Below, in pieces: positions 1 through 11,294 of a stretch of DNA of 64,000 bases. Both the position numbers and the translations under genes were made by a program. The stretch's first letter is position 1. The number at the start of each line of letters is the position of its first letter. The notes under the pieces are model-generated. The model was not told where the DNA came from and made no database searches. It saw nothing but the letters and a program-made list of their open reading frames with translations. The stretch is from Przewalskia tangutica (taxonomy: Eukaryota; Streptophyta; Magnoliopsida; Solanales; Solanaceae). Location: positions 44,590,388-44,654,387 of the forward strand of contig CM056738.1 in NCBI GenBank assembly GCA_029844215.1. The letters are read 5' to 3'.

Positions 1-1685
1 ATAGATATATCTTTAACCCTCAGAGATCGGTATGTGTGATAAGGTGAGTATACCTTAAGTGCTATGTTCGATAACATGTGTTAGTCGTGATTAGATCATG
101 GTTGTTTAACCGAGTAAGATTTTGGGGGGATAGAGAAGGTGTGAGCCTTAGAGCTTTTTGCGTAGAGACCTTAGAGGTGAGGCCATCTCGAGAAAAGGTG
201 TAGTGTTATGTTTGACCCTTTTCGGAAGTGCATAGTGCACGTGAGTTATGTTTGGGATAGGTCCCAGTAGTGTGGAATGAAAGGGTAGTTGAGCTAAGAA
301 GACCGCTAGGTTTTCAAACGTGATTTGTGAGATTGTTCAATCGGGAGCTAGTATTGTGCGCGTTGCGGGTCGGGTTGAGGCCACGCCGGGTCAACCCGCG
401 GTAGGTTTGGTGGTGGGGTCAGGTTGTGGAGGTCCCGCCTTGTGTTAGGGTTGTGAGGGTGTTAGGCCCAAGTTTAGTTAACCAGCGTACGAGTTCGTGG
501 ATGCGTTCGACCAGTGGTCGGGCCGATGGGGGCAGCCCATCGTGTTCTTCGATCGAGACCGTTTACTCGTGTTGGTACATCGTAAAGGTTGTAAGGCTGC
601 ACGGTGCCTACCTTCACCTTATGGCGACATGGAGCCAGGTTGCTACCGTTGTTGTTTTCGGAAGTTTTGCCAAGCATGTGTTAAGAACTCGGTGAGTCTC
701 GATCGCATTCGCCCCGCCGGTGTTTGGATTTCGGGGATAGTTGTGGGGATTGTTGTCTCTGTGGAGGTAGTGTTTAAGCTACCATTTCGGTGTTCGGATG
801 TCGCCTTTTGAGGCCTTGTAGGGCGGATGTGTAAGTCGCCGGCCGAATGGTTCGATGTTGGCAAGATTCGGATAGTTGGTTCAGCTTGTTCCACAGATCG
901 TGGATAGAGTAAAGCTTGTCTAGAAGAGGTTCCGCACTCGGAGAAATCGTGCGGATAATCGGCGACGACGCCAGAGTTCGTGCCGACGGTCTTCTTGAAA
1001 GTACCACCCGGGGGGTGTGGCGAGTTTTGGAATACGAAGGAACTTAGCCCGTGTTACTTTGGGCCCTTTGTGTTCATGTGAAGGATAGGCGGGTTGCCTA
1101 TATGTTAGCTTTTGCCGTCCGACTTAGGAGGCGGTATGTCCGATCTTCGTATTGTTATGATCGGAAAGTATCGAGATCCATCCAGTGTTCCCTTTAATGA
1201 TGACCACGTTAGAAATAGTAACCGAGTTTTGGAAACCGCCGTGACGTAATGTGGTAAGAGTTCGAGTATACGACGACCTCGGGGATCGATACGCCCGATA
1301 CCATTTGTTGGTCGTCGAGCTAGGCTCGCGACAAAGTGACAAAAGTGGTACCATTTGTTGGGTCGCTTTGAGAAGGTTAATGCCTCGTGCAAAGTGACAA
1401 AGTGGTATCTACGACGAGTAAAGAGAGAAGCGAGCATGTATGGCGCATAGATGTGATCATTTCTTTTGTAAAGAGAAGGCGCGAAGGAAGTATATTTTAG
1501 ACCGGTGAGAGTGTTTTGTGGTGATGATTAGAGGTGTTTCCTCGTGGACTTTGATGTAAGTATTTACGCAGTGCTTCGTGCGGTGGCGGGATTGTTCTCG
1601 TAAGTATAGTAGTGAAGACTATCTTGGCGCACGCTTGTTTTGAGACTTAGAAGGAACATTCGACGAATGTTTCTAAGAGGGAGAA
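1..1685 (+). pseudogene. Ty3/gypsy element F, integrase C-terminal half (degenerate)
   Basis: Pieces of a gypsy integrase can be followed left to right in changing frames: MSPFEAL from 798, WFDV at 848, DRVKLV at about 902-919, VFLKV at 989-1003 and a DPSSV block at 1175-1189. In family members these words occur in this order between the catalytic core and the chromodomain-like C-terminus. The segment ends at a polypurine tract and LTR, as expected for the 3' end of pol. Frames are broken many times, and several breaks fall where relatives would have CAG or CTG. The first 400 bases show no motif I can place and are assumed to be upstream pol. The element's 5' half lies outside the window. The family matches element A (shared polypurine tract and LTR start). 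Confidence 0.75.
1675..1685 (+). other. Polypurine tract of element F
   Basis: AAGAGGGAGAA lies directly against the LTR start TGTTATACCC. The preceding GGAACATTCG and CGAATGTTTC match, in inverse orientation, the sequence beside element A's polypurine tract near 49756-49800, so F and A belong to one family. Confidence 0.8.
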
Positions 1686-2071
1686 TGTTATACCCGTATT
1701 TTCGAGTATGCGTAGGGCGTGCGTAGAAAATTTGAAACTTGTACTAAGGCTTGGCGAATTAATTTTGTTCACAACACCCGTTTAGAGTCGTTTTTCCTAA
1801 ACGCTTTCACACTTTCGTAGGGAATTTCCTATGTCATTTTTAATTTTTGCGGATTTTTCCGAGAGACGAACATTTTGGACCAACGAGAGGCGACACTTGT
1901 CACCCTCGAGTTGGTGGAGTGTCGGTAGCTTGGCCGAAAGGTGTGCATTAGTTGGTAGGATATTTTTGTGTGTTGATAGATAAGTGGGACCCACACACAC
2001 TTGTCTAAATCTTGCCCTACACTTGCCTTGCACTTGGCATGATCTTGCCATTGGTTGGCCTTCACTTGACC

Positions 2072-2079
2072 TATAAATA
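2072..2079 (+). promoter_or_regulatory. TATA box of the element F LTR
   Basis: TATAAATA lies 386 bases into the LTR, followed by a pyrimidine-rich CTCTCCTTCTCCTCCCC stretch. This position and context fit the U3/R boundary promoter of a plant LTR retrotransposon. The start site itself is inferred. Confidence 0.55.
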
Positions 2080-4079
2080 CCCACCCTTTGGAAGACAAAT
2101 TCATCCACAAATTGCCTAAGTCTTGAAAGCTCTCCTTCTCCTCCCCTGTGTTGAGTTCGCCAAGAGGCCTCCCTCTCTAGAGGCCTTGGCCGAGGGTACA
2201 CTCCCCTCCTAGTGGTGCTAGCCGTGGTACCCCTAGCCTAGTTGCTTCGTATAATACCCCCTTTTGTGGTATAGAAATACTCCCAAGTATTGTTATATGC
2301 CCAAATACCTTAGCCAGATACCTTGTAGTATTCTAAGGTTATACCTATACGAAAAGCCCGTAAATACTATTATACTTCCCGTCTGTCACCAAACCGAAAC
2401 CCTAAGGAAAATTTCCATAGTTGGTTGGAGTATGTAGAAGTTGGTTAGAACTTCTAAGGGTAGTTTGGAGCGGTCGAAGCGCATGAGTGGAGCTAAACGA
2501 TTGCCCAGATCGACTTTAACTAGGATAATTATGGGCTTATCGAGGTAATTATCTTGTCCTCTATTGTAATTGGAAATTACATATTGTTAGAATATATAGT
2601 GAAGTATACTATATATAGTACTTGAACGTAGTTATCGGCAATGTCTTTTGACTTAAGCCTGAATAATACTTACGCAATGTCTTGCGACTTAAGCTGAATT
2701 TAAAGAAGAATCTTGAATCGAATCAGAATTACATAGGGCTATTCAGACATGAGACTTAGTGTAGTAATCTTGTGGAGTAGAATTGTACCCGTCGTTAGAT
2801 GTATGAACCCCCGGTTGGCTTGATGGCCTACCGATAGAGAGGAGATTTACGCTGTTGCGGGGAGTCGCCGAATTTTCTGTAGGATCGTCTGCGATTAGAC
2901 CTAAATGTTAATAAGCGCCTTGTGGCCTTATAGGTTGCAGTACTCGTGTGGCGCGATCTACTTGGCAGGAGAGTAATGACGGTTGGAAGTACTTGAGCGT
3001 TTGCTATTAGTCGATACTCGTCGCGAGGTATGTGAACCTCTTCCTATCTCTTCTAGCATGATATGTGTGAACTATGTAGTGAGACGCATACGTGCTAAAT
3101 GTATTTGATTGGTTTAAAACATAAAGTGTTATAACGGCTTTATGGGAAGTTGGTTATAACCTTTATGTTGGTAAGAAAATACTTGTGGTCTTTAAAAGGT
3201 AATCGATTTGAACTATAATCGCTTGTTATGTGTTAATAAAGAACTTGAAGTATTTCAAAAGATTTTTGAATCATTTTGAAAGAAGAAGTAATACTTGGTT
3301 TTTGAAAACTTAAGAGTTATACTAGCTTTATGGGAAGTTAGGTATAACGGCTTAAGAATGTTCTACTGATTTCGGAAATCAGGATGTGTATCGACAAACC
3401 ACTGCAGCGTTAATAAAAGGAAATGTTTTGACAGATTAAGTATTATTAAAACCAGTAGAAACTTCCATCTGCATAGAAGCTAAGATGAGACAAAATGATA
3501 TTTCCTAGATCACGACTGCTGTAATAAGATTGTTATAAACAAGAATATCCTACTCACATATAAGACTTATGTTTCTCAGATTGTTTAAAAGAGAATTATA
3601 TTCTTAAATGAATAAGACTAGGAACTACGAAACCTTTCTAAAATAAGAAACGTGAACATTTGAAATTAGGCAAACTTGGACGTTTGGAAAATAATGTTGT
3701 TACTTGATTTTACAAAGGTAAGTGTTTTGGTTTATTTAAAAGATAATCCTCTATTTTATACTACGGGTATTGTGTGACTTATGTGAAAGCAACGGATCTG
3801 TTAAAAGATTTAATGTATGAAGTACTTTAGGGGTAGATACCCGAACTTGTTAGCTTAAAGTACCTTGTGTGAATAACTTGATTGTCTTTGGTTTGAGATA
3901 CCCATGTAAATACTTTCTACTTGATATGATAAGTAAAAATGTTAGGATGTTAAGTGTGTTATTATCTTGTGTGATCGAGATGAAATGGTGTCATACTTTT
4001 TGTGCTTACTTTGTTAAACGTTAAGCGTTGTACTATTATTGTATCACATACCCCTTTGACTTATTATACCAGGGCTTGC

Positions 4080-4330
4080 CACCCTGATGCGGTCTTTACG
4101 GCTATGCGGTCCTCGTGACTACGCGAGCGCGGTAGCTCGGATTGATCATTCCGGTGTTTAGCCCGACGCGGGATTCCTATGCGGTCTGAGACTATGCGGT
4201 CTTTTGAGACTATGCGGGTTGCGGAGCCTAGGCGGATACCGAGGGTTAGCCGCCGACGCGGGTATACCTCGGTGATGCAGGACCATGATTCGAGGAATAC
4301 CTGCGCGGGTCCGTGTGTGACCTATGCGAG
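4080..4330 (+). repeat. Degenerate short-word array in the F LTR
   Basis: The word ATGCGGTC or ATGCGGG recurs at irregular 15-40 base spacing, mixed with CGACGCGGG. A similar region of CCCGCATGGG/CGCATAAG words occurs at the corresponding end of element A's LTRs (about 47630-47760 and 55300-55440, opposite strand), so it is a conserved LTR subregion of this family. Confidence 0.5.
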
Positions 4331-5064
4331 TGCGAGAGTTCGAGGATAGACGCGCGACATTGATATTGCGGGCGAGTGGCCGGCCGATCGTGTGGTGCGG
4401 TGCAGAAAGACCTCGGGATACAGTTTGTGGTATTTTTGGTACTGTGGGTCTTAGTAGTCGGCTATGCCTTCGTACTTGCCCCGTACGGTTTTATTGTGAT
4501 GACTTTGAGGGCGTGAGTCCCTGACTTGACATGACTGCTTATTTGTTGTGAACTGTAGTTTGCTTATCATACATGTCTCCTGCTTTATAGACTATTATGA
4601 TTTCATTTACAGTATTTTTAGTTTCACATACTCGTTATCTTGCCAGATCGACTCCTTCGGGGCTGCGTCATGCCGCAGATGAGGTACACCGCCGTTGATC
4701 CTAGCTCGTGGTCACAGATTTGACGTTTGGGAAGCTCCGTTTCTCCGGAGGCTTATCAGTGGTATAGTCCCCTGTCGTAGTAAGTGTTTACATTCAGGGG
4801 TTTGGCGGGGCCCTGTCCCGCCATTGTTGTCGTATCATTTCTTAGAGTGCCAGAGTACCGCAGTGTGGTTTGTAAAGAAAGGATTAAAGCTCATTTTGAA
4901 AGAGTTGTTATTATTATTTATGCCGAAAGGCAAGTTTTCTAAAGATAACTGTTGTACGCTTCTTGTTATTTCATGTTGTTGTGTTATGTTCCGCTGATTA
5001 CTCTGATGTTGTCTCACTAGGGTGCCCGGGGTAAGGCACGATCCACGCCCGTTCGGTCGTGACA

Positions 5065-8000
5065 AAGCGTGACGGACAAGGCCCCGCTGCACTGAATACA
5101 CCACGGTCTACCAACCGTACCAATGGTAAGCTCCGAGCGCGAAGCTACCTCAACACCAACTGCACTTATACACGCGATCACCCAATCGAACCTAAACTGC
5201 GGGCATGAACGCAGCCGCGGAAGTCGACAACAAGTACTAAGTATGGAACAGAAATAAAGTACAAGTAAACAAGATCATAACTGTACAAAAGAATGACAGG
5301 GGCAAGTATAAAAATCAAATATCAGATCCTATCGTGCCATATAAAATAAGAGCCAACTGTACCTTGTATTATTGTACCCCTGTACTACTGTATTATTGTA
5401 TCACTGTACTTATGTAGATGAGATTAAAGCAGGCAAAACAAATAACAAGAGACAAGTATAATAATCAACTACTAGTACACTGTGCCTTTTTAAAAGTAGA
5501 GTAATGAGAGTCACATCAAAGACGACACCTGCCCAAAAATCAATATGTATATCTATTTCATGAAAATCGAACTCGCATGGGAATCGAACCCACATGAGTA
5601 TCTCTACTCGCATCACGGATCTTGTCCGTGGATTATTCATGGGAATCGAACCCGCATAGGAATCGAACCTGCATAGGTAAATATGCTTGCATAAGTATCT
5701 CTACTCGCATCACAGATCTTGTCTGTGGATATTATTCACGGGAATCGAACCCGCATAGGTAAATATACCCGCATGAGTATCTCTACTCGCATCATGAAAG
5801 CACATCCATGGAGCAAATATACACAAATACTGTCAAGGAAATAAACCAAAGTCCCAATGCATCAGATACAAAATATTAAAATAAACTTTCCTTTTAGAAA
5901 TGCCAAGGTACCAACACCTCATGTACCAAACGCATATAATGAACTTCACTTTATAAACTCAAGACACTTTCATTTCATGTACTATGTTAAGGATTTAATC
6001 ATGGACATTCTCACATGATTTCTATATAACATTTTAAACCATCTCTTGACTTTCCACAAAACTGTTATAATAACTTCTCATAAAGTCATTATAACAAACT
6101 TTCATTTTTAGAAAAATCAAGACAATATCATGCCTTCCTTTTTAAATAAACCAAGACAATACCATGCCTTCCTTTTAAAATAATCAAGACAATTACCATG
6201 CCTTCCTTTTAAAATAATCAAGACACTAACACCCGTAGTATCAAGACACTTCCATTTTTAACAATCAAGTTACTACACATTTTAAACTCAAGTAAGTTAT
6301 ACCTTTCAAATCAAGTCAAGTATACTTTTAACACCAAGTAATTTATACCTTTCAATTAAACAACCCAATGTGTTATCAATAGAATAGATAGAACAACTTC
6401 TATTTAGAAACTCAATTTCTATTAATGAAATAGATAGAACTACTTTCTAAAACTTTTGCCAACATCTCTCAAGTTACTTCTCTTTAAATCAAGCCATTTA
6501 TCCACTTTTAAATCAATCAAGTAAACCATTCTTTTGACTTCCCCTAAAGCCGTTATAACTAACTTCCCATAAAACCATTATAACAAACTTTAGGTTTTGT
6601 AAAATTAAGGCACTTGTATCTTTTAAATCAAGTTACTACACTTTTAAAATCAAGTACTATTTTAAGAGATTAGGACCAACTTCCTTTTTAAGACTATAAA
6701 TACTATAAGTAGAACCACTTTCTCTTTTAAAGCCCAAAGTACTACAAGTGAAATAGATATAAAAATATCCATTTTATAAACTCAAATACTATCAAGATAA
6801 TGGATTTTAACAACTTCCATTTTGAAAACCCAAAATTACTATCAAAGAAGTATATAGACCAACTTCTAGTTTAGGAAATCCAAAGTTCTATCAAAGAAGT
6901 ATATCACTAAGGATTAGGTTTCGATAGAACTCTATAAAGGTCAAGTCAAGTATACTTCAAAGAACAAGTAATGTATATTCCAATAACAATCATGCCGATA
7001 GAAGGAAGGAGTTCACATACCTCGTTGATGACTAACCAACATGACAAGTAGCATACGCCCCAATGTACTTCAACATTACTGGCTATTCCACATGCCAAGT
7101 AGAATATGCTACACGTAGTACTTCAACCTAAAATGACAATAGCACTTCTATAAACTTCAAGCTATCAAGTGTAAGACTTATACCAAATAATTGTCCTCTT
7201 ATTCTACAGAAATTTGTCCAGCACTTCCTTTGTTTCTACGTACTTTTCCACCTTTTTCAAGGCCTAAATTCATCAACCAACAAACCACATTTAAGGCACA
7301 ACCAACAGTTAACCAAAGGGGATTACATGCCTAACTTGACGTGTAAAATTCTTCCCCACAATCTATACAAAACAGTCCGCAAAACAGTCCATAAAACAGT
7401 CCACTAATAAACCAACATTAAGGGTACAATGTGAAGCCTTTAACACCCTTATTCCTTAGGACTTTCATTAGTAATTTTACCATATTAAACATGCATGTTA
7501 GGGGCTAATTTTCTAGTATATATGCACCCCAAAACAGTCCATAAAACGACATCCCAACGTCTAACAGTTTTGGGCAGTTTTCGTCCAACAATAACTACAA
7601 CACTCCAAAGTCCTTTTCCTTAATTCCTTTTATTCCAATTCAAGTTCCAACATGTTATACAAGTTATATAATCTATCAAATACAATATTTCCTTCATTAT
7701 ATAACATGTACCAAGTGTAAATAACGACAATAACCAACGAAATCCGAAAACCTCAAAATTAGTCCTGCTCTCGGCCAAGCCTTAAAAAATTGTCCAAACA
7801 CTTTTTTAATCCTCATTCTTTTTAGTACAAGTTCATCCATATATTATAACAATAAGTAATATCCAATTACATTAAAAGAAGAATGACTTTTACCTCATTT
7901 TGTGCGCAAACGCCCCAAAATAGTCCGGTCTTTATTGGTTCGTAGTTTTTGTTTCGCTCCACTTCTTCAAGTTCCAATCACATATATGTGACCCCTATAA

Positions 8001-8533
8001 GCTTTTTTGGCTTAGCACTTAGTTTAGGGGCTTAATCTTGGATGAAACAAATTAACCAACACTAGGTGTTCTTGGTGCTCTCGGTTTTGAGCTCAAAGGA
8101 AGAAGAAATTTGTGAGATATGGCTAAGTGTAGAAGACAAGTCTTGCAAGCCCTTTCTATATATAGATATTTATGGACAAGTGGAGTGGAACCCACTTGTC
8201 CACTTGTCCCCTTAAGTCTCAAAATATCTACTTCTAGGGGTGCCACATGTCGCCCGCCGATTGATCCAAATTATTTCTTCCTCCAATATTGGGCCCCACA
8301 AACCATAAAATTTTCCCGTGGCCCCACATGACCAAATCCGTAACTTAAAATCCAAAATTCCAATATAATCTATAAGTCTCAAATACCAAATTTGAGAACC
8401 AAATTCCAATAAATAAACATTTTCCTTCACAAATTTTTCCTTAAGAAAAAGTAATTTTCTTTCTTTCCAAAATTCAATCTCAATTTCTCATGCACGTTCT
8501 CATCTCATTGCCTTGGAAATAAAGGGTGTAACA
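5065..8533 (-). repeat. LTR-like segment H, opposite orientation to F
   Basis: The right edge GGGTGTAACA reads TGTTACACCC on the minus strand, a TG start for an LTR, followed by AT-rich sequence and a TATA-like TCTATATATAG (minus) near 8155-8166. The left part carries GGCATGAACGCAGCC and GTACTAAGTATGG-like words also found in the A LTRs about 400 bases from their TGTCACGACC end. The expected TGTCACGACC terminus is missing, so the left end is truncated where it meets F. No internal coding region is attached, so it is a solo or truncated LTR. It contains no recognisable gene. Confidence 0.55.
5560..5800 (-). repeat. Tandem units with Pol III B-box-like core
   Basis: Units read GGGAATCGAACCCGCATAGG plus TATCTCTACTCGCATCA. 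On the minus strand the core is GGTTCGATTCC, present exactly at 5580-5590, 5642-5652, 5659-5669 and 5741-5751. It matches the tRNA-gene B-box consensus GGTTCGANNCC. No A box or tRNA fold was found around it, so the function is uncertain. Confidence 0.6.
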
Positions 8534-8916
8534 ATAGTGTTGCTGCTGAAAACACAAAAATAGGAACTGCAGTGGGTGCTGCTGCTAATGCAGTATGTGC
8601 AGAAGGTGTAACATCTTTCTATTGCTGAACTTTTTGCTCTGTATGTGGGCAGAGATAAAGGATATCAAGGTTATGATGTTGGAGAGTCATCCGCAGCAAT
8701 ATATGCTGGGTAAAAATTGACTATTGAGGTTGCTGGTTAAGAGTAGGAAATGTCTATCGATAGGAGGATTGAAGAGTTTTCAGCGACAAATTGACTCAGA
8801 ACTGAGGGATACTTCGTCGGAGATAATATGGATTGAGTTTAAGCTCGATTCAAAAAGTTATTCACAGGTCGATCAAGTGTTAGATTGTCTGTTTTTATAT
8901 GTGTAGCTCGGGATAG
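8534..8916. other. Unassigned spacer, alanine-codon rich
   Basis: The stretch begins right after the H terminus. It contains runs of GCTGCTGCTAATGCAG type that would read as Ala-rich peptide on the plus strand, but stops interrupt every frame within about 40 codons. Similar GCTGCT-rich text resumes at 9214 and 9700, flanking the cytochrome b561 pseudogene, which suggests one original sequence split by the intervening repeats. No family was recognised. Confidence 0.35.
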
Positions 8917-9205
8917 GAGAATCGAATGATTTCTAATCGGAATTGGACTAGAAATTGAGGGAGACTCCGCTGCATATACGAGCTTATTATAATAGTTGCG
9001 TAATGAGAATCGAGGGATTCTCTAGTCCAAGCGAGACTAGAGAACGAGAGGTTTTTGCCGCTTATAAAAATAGCTTACGTGATGAGAATCGAAGGATTCT
9101 CTAGTCCAAGAGAGACTAGAGAACGATGGGTTCTTGTCATCGTTTTGCATAGGGAGAATCGAGGGATTCTCTAATCTAAGTGGGACTAGAGAACGAGAGG
9201 TTCTT
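8917..9205. repeat. Four spaced repeats, three able to form hairpins
   Basis: Units start GAGAATCGA at 8917, 9005, 9084 and 9154. The second and third contain TCTCTAGTC and GACTAGAGA separated by 7 bases, a perfect 9-bp inverted repeat. The fourth has an imperfect version and the first is degenerate. Spacings are 88, 79 and 70 bases. No coding sequence is involved. Confidence 0.75.
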
Positions 9206-9292
9206 CATTATTACTCTGCCGCTGATGTTGCTGTTGTTGCACCAGATCTCAGATATTTTGGTATACTGGTGCTGCTATTGTTGTTTCTGCTT

Positions 9293-9692
9293 TCAAACCC
9301 TGCATGGTTTTACCTACACTCTATTTGGCAAATCATACCTTATGTAATTGGTGTTGCTGGCTGGGCTACTGGTATCCAATTAGGGAGTGAGTCCCATGGG
9401 GTTCAATTTACTGCTCACAGAACCATTGGCATTGTCATGTTTTCCCTGGCCACCCTTCAGGCCTCTGCTATGCTGCTAAGGCCAAAAAAGGATCACAAGC
9501 ACAAGATCTACTGGATCAGTTAGTTACTCAATTGTTGTTCTAGGAATCATCGACATATTCAAAGGTTTAAACATCTTGAAACCTGAGAAGAAATGGGAAA
9601 CATCTTATATTGCAACACTAGTTGGTCTAGGAATCATTGCTGCGTTCTTGGAAGTTATCACATGGTGTGTGGTTATAAAGAGGAACAAATTT
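9293..9692 (+). pseudogene. Cytochrome b561 (DOMON-type) gene fragment
   Basis: The translation matches the membrane core of plant cytochrome b561/DOMON proteins, which carry electrons across the plasma membrane using two haems. Visible are NPAWFYLH, GVAGWATG with LGSES, HRTIGIVMFSLATLQ and LRPKKDHKHKIYW, and after a break LGIIDIFKGLNILKPEKKW and GLGIIAAFLEVITW. At about 9511-9518 the frame shifts. Sequence that normally supplies NIYHH, including haem-ligand histidine, is missing, so a small deletion destroyed the gene. The N-terminal DOMON domain, the start of the b561 domain and the natural C-terminus are absent. Flanks are repetitive and not related to the gene. It is a gene fragment carried by or inserted among transposons; whether it was retrotransposed or captured is undecided. 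Confidence 0.85.
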
Positions 9693-10008
9693 GTTAGTAG
9701 TTCTGCTGCAAATGCTGTTGTTGGTGCTGGTGTGGTGATACCGTGGTCGATAATGCAGAGGTGGATAATGTGGCAGTGGTTGCTGGTTATTCTTCTTGAG
9801 AAATACACTCTGCTGTTGCTACCTTTGCTGGTATTGCTAGAGAAAATGCATCAGCTACTTCTCATGATGCTGATATTGCAGCTTCTATGCTTGTGAATGT
9901 TAGGACTGAATGCTAGGATTTTCCTAATGAAGTCGAAGATTTTCGTGAAGCACTTAGACATTGCTTCAAGCTGGGATCAAACCTCTTATTATCAGTTGGC
10001 TTGAGAAG
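9693..10008 (+). other. Probable copia internal 3' end, degenerate
   Basis: Ala-rich reading resumes after the b561 fragment (for example SAVATFAGIAREN around 9810-9850, one frame only). The last bases, GTTGGCTTGAGAAG, precede TGTTGAGATATA. In copia elements a CTTGAG-purine tract directly before TGTTGAG is a common polypurine tract and LTR junction. No catalytic motif is visible, so assignment rests on this junction alone. Confidence 0.35.
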
Positions 10009-10351
10009 TGTTGAGATATATAGTTAGTTAAAAGTAGTTAGCAGTTAATTCTTAGATATTTTGATATGTGAGAATATATTGATATGTGAGTGTAAGTTTA
10101 GATATTTTGATATGTGGGTGTAAGTGTAGATATTTTGATATGTGGGTGTAAGTGTATATATAATAACTAGGGATCAATGTAAATATAAGTGAAAATCATT
10201 ATATGAAAATCAGAAGAGCACATTTGGCTCCCCAAAAATATCTCGTCGACTGCTATCTCCCTCTTCCTCGTTTCTTCTTCATAGAACTCTTTTATCTCTC
10301 GTCTTCTCTGTTTTCTTCACTGTTTTGGAATCGATCCTGCAAACTTTGACA
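10009..10351 (+). repeat. Putative short copia LTR
   Basis: The segment starts TGTTGAGATATATAG and has an AT-rich first half with tandem repeats. It continues into a pyrimidine-rich CTCCCTCTTCCTCGTTTCTTC stretch typical of the transcribed part of small copia LTRs. An end at CTTTGACA (10351) or CCTGCA (10339) is possible; no partner LTR or target duplication is available to settle it. Confidence 0.4.
10054..10155 (+). repeat. Tandem repeat of about 31 bp, three to four copies
   Basis: The unit TAGATATTTTGATATGTG plus GGTGTAAGTG repeats, with the last two copies nearly identical and the first shortened. It lies in the U3-like part of the putative copia LTR, where such repeats can act as enhancers; that role is inference. 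Confidence 0.7.
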
Positions 10352-10402
10352 GAAGGGAACTCTTTTGATCAACATATTCTTAAAAACCTCAGAGAAATGT
10401 GC

Positions 10403-10640
10403 TTTCTATCTTAACAGCTCCCATGCACTTGCAACTGTGAATTTTCTAGTACTAGACATTATCCACCAAGGCTTGTCCCGAACTTCTGAAAACTCCTTAA
10501 TTTCTAGTTCAGTTGTAATATGTGCAACTATCTCATCATGAAAAAGTTGTTGTGATATCCTTGTATCCCATCCATAATCATCTATAAGATCCTTGACATC
10601 CTTCACACTTTCATCAATAGGAAATTATTGAGGTACAATA
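10403..10640 (-). pseudogene. Plant LINE fragment, region before the RT zinc-binding domain
   Basis: The minus strand reads a peptide with VKDLIDDYGWD, IVAHI, and ending STRKFTVASAWELLR (ORF end at 10406). In plant LINE polyproteins this 'F-V-SAW' block sits between the thumb of reverse transcriptase and the zf-RVT domain. Only about 70 codons survive and neither end of the LINE is visible. About 160 bases to its right (10641-10800) show nothing recognisable. Confidence 0.65.
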
Positions 10641-10800
10641 GAAAACCCCTAGTCTGGTCCAATTATCAACTAGACATTAGTTGTACCACTCTTAGTCTCC
10701 CACCATATCTCTTGCTCAATGTTATCCCTTGGTCAAATTGATTTAGGAGAGGCTTCTCACAACTCATAGTAGGCAAAAAAGTATGTGTATTGGAATGTCC

Positions 10801-11294
10801 TTGATTTAGAGTTCATGGTTGGTGAATGAGTTTTTATTGAAGGTTTTATTTATGAAGGGTGTGATGAGGTTCGAAACGAAGGATAAGTTGAGCTTGTGGT
10901 ATATTGGCCTCTTTGTGATTGTTTATAATATTGGCGGGGTGGCCTATGAGTTAGTTTTTCCACCTAATTTGTCATGTGTTCACCTTGTATTTCATATTTT
11001 GATTCTCAAGAAGTGCCATTAAGATGGTTCTAATGGGATTCAATTGTGTTCAGTGTTGCTTGGTCAGAATTTGACTTTTGAGGAAGAGTCAGTAGCCATT
11101 TTGGATAGGCAGATTCAGAAGTTATGGTTCAAAGAGATAGTTTTAGTGAAGGTTCAATAGAGGCATCATCCGATCGATGAGGTTACTTGGGAGATCAAGT
11201 CGAACATGCGCAGTAGATATCCCCAACATTTTGATGATTCAAGTTCTTCCTTTCTCTTTTATGTTCGAGGACGAACATGTGTTTAACTGGTGGA
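10801..11294 (+). pseudogene. Ty3/gypsy element E, integrase C-terminal domain
   Basis: Reading plus strand, LEFMVGE appears near 10806-10830. It is followed by FMKGVMRF, DKLSLWYIGLF, VAYELVFPP and VFHILILKKCH, then after a stop DGSNGIQL, EEESVAILDRQIQKL, VKVQ and PHHFDD-type ending near 11235. This is the chromodomain-like tail of a gypsy integrase, the last part of pol. Stops at about 10830, 11023 and 11157 inactivate it. The element D tail (22960-23450) is homologous word for word. The LTR starts directly downstream. Confidence 0.85.

Larger units (their letters stand above)
1686..5064 (+). repeat. 3' LTR of gypsy element F
   Basis: This 3.38 kb LTR starts TGTTATACCC after the polypurine tract and ends GGTCGTGACA, giving TG...CA termini. 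It holds a TATA box near 2072 and a GC-rich array of ATGCGGTC-type words at about 4085-4330. Its target duplication cannot be checked because the 5' LTR is outside the window and the right edge abuts another LTR in opposite orientation. No coding sequence was recognised; open frames at 4324-4524 and 4695-4997 lack any known motif. Confidence 0.8.

Noticed and set aside
5580..5751. tRNA genes suggested by the GGTTCGATTCC motif
   Set aside because: No cloverleaf, A box or acceptor stem can be drawn around any copy; the motif belongs to an LTR tandem repeat.
9134..9523. Intact host cytochrome b561 gene
   Set aside because: Only the middle of the membrane domain is present, the frame is broken at about 9511-9518, and the DOMON domain is absent.
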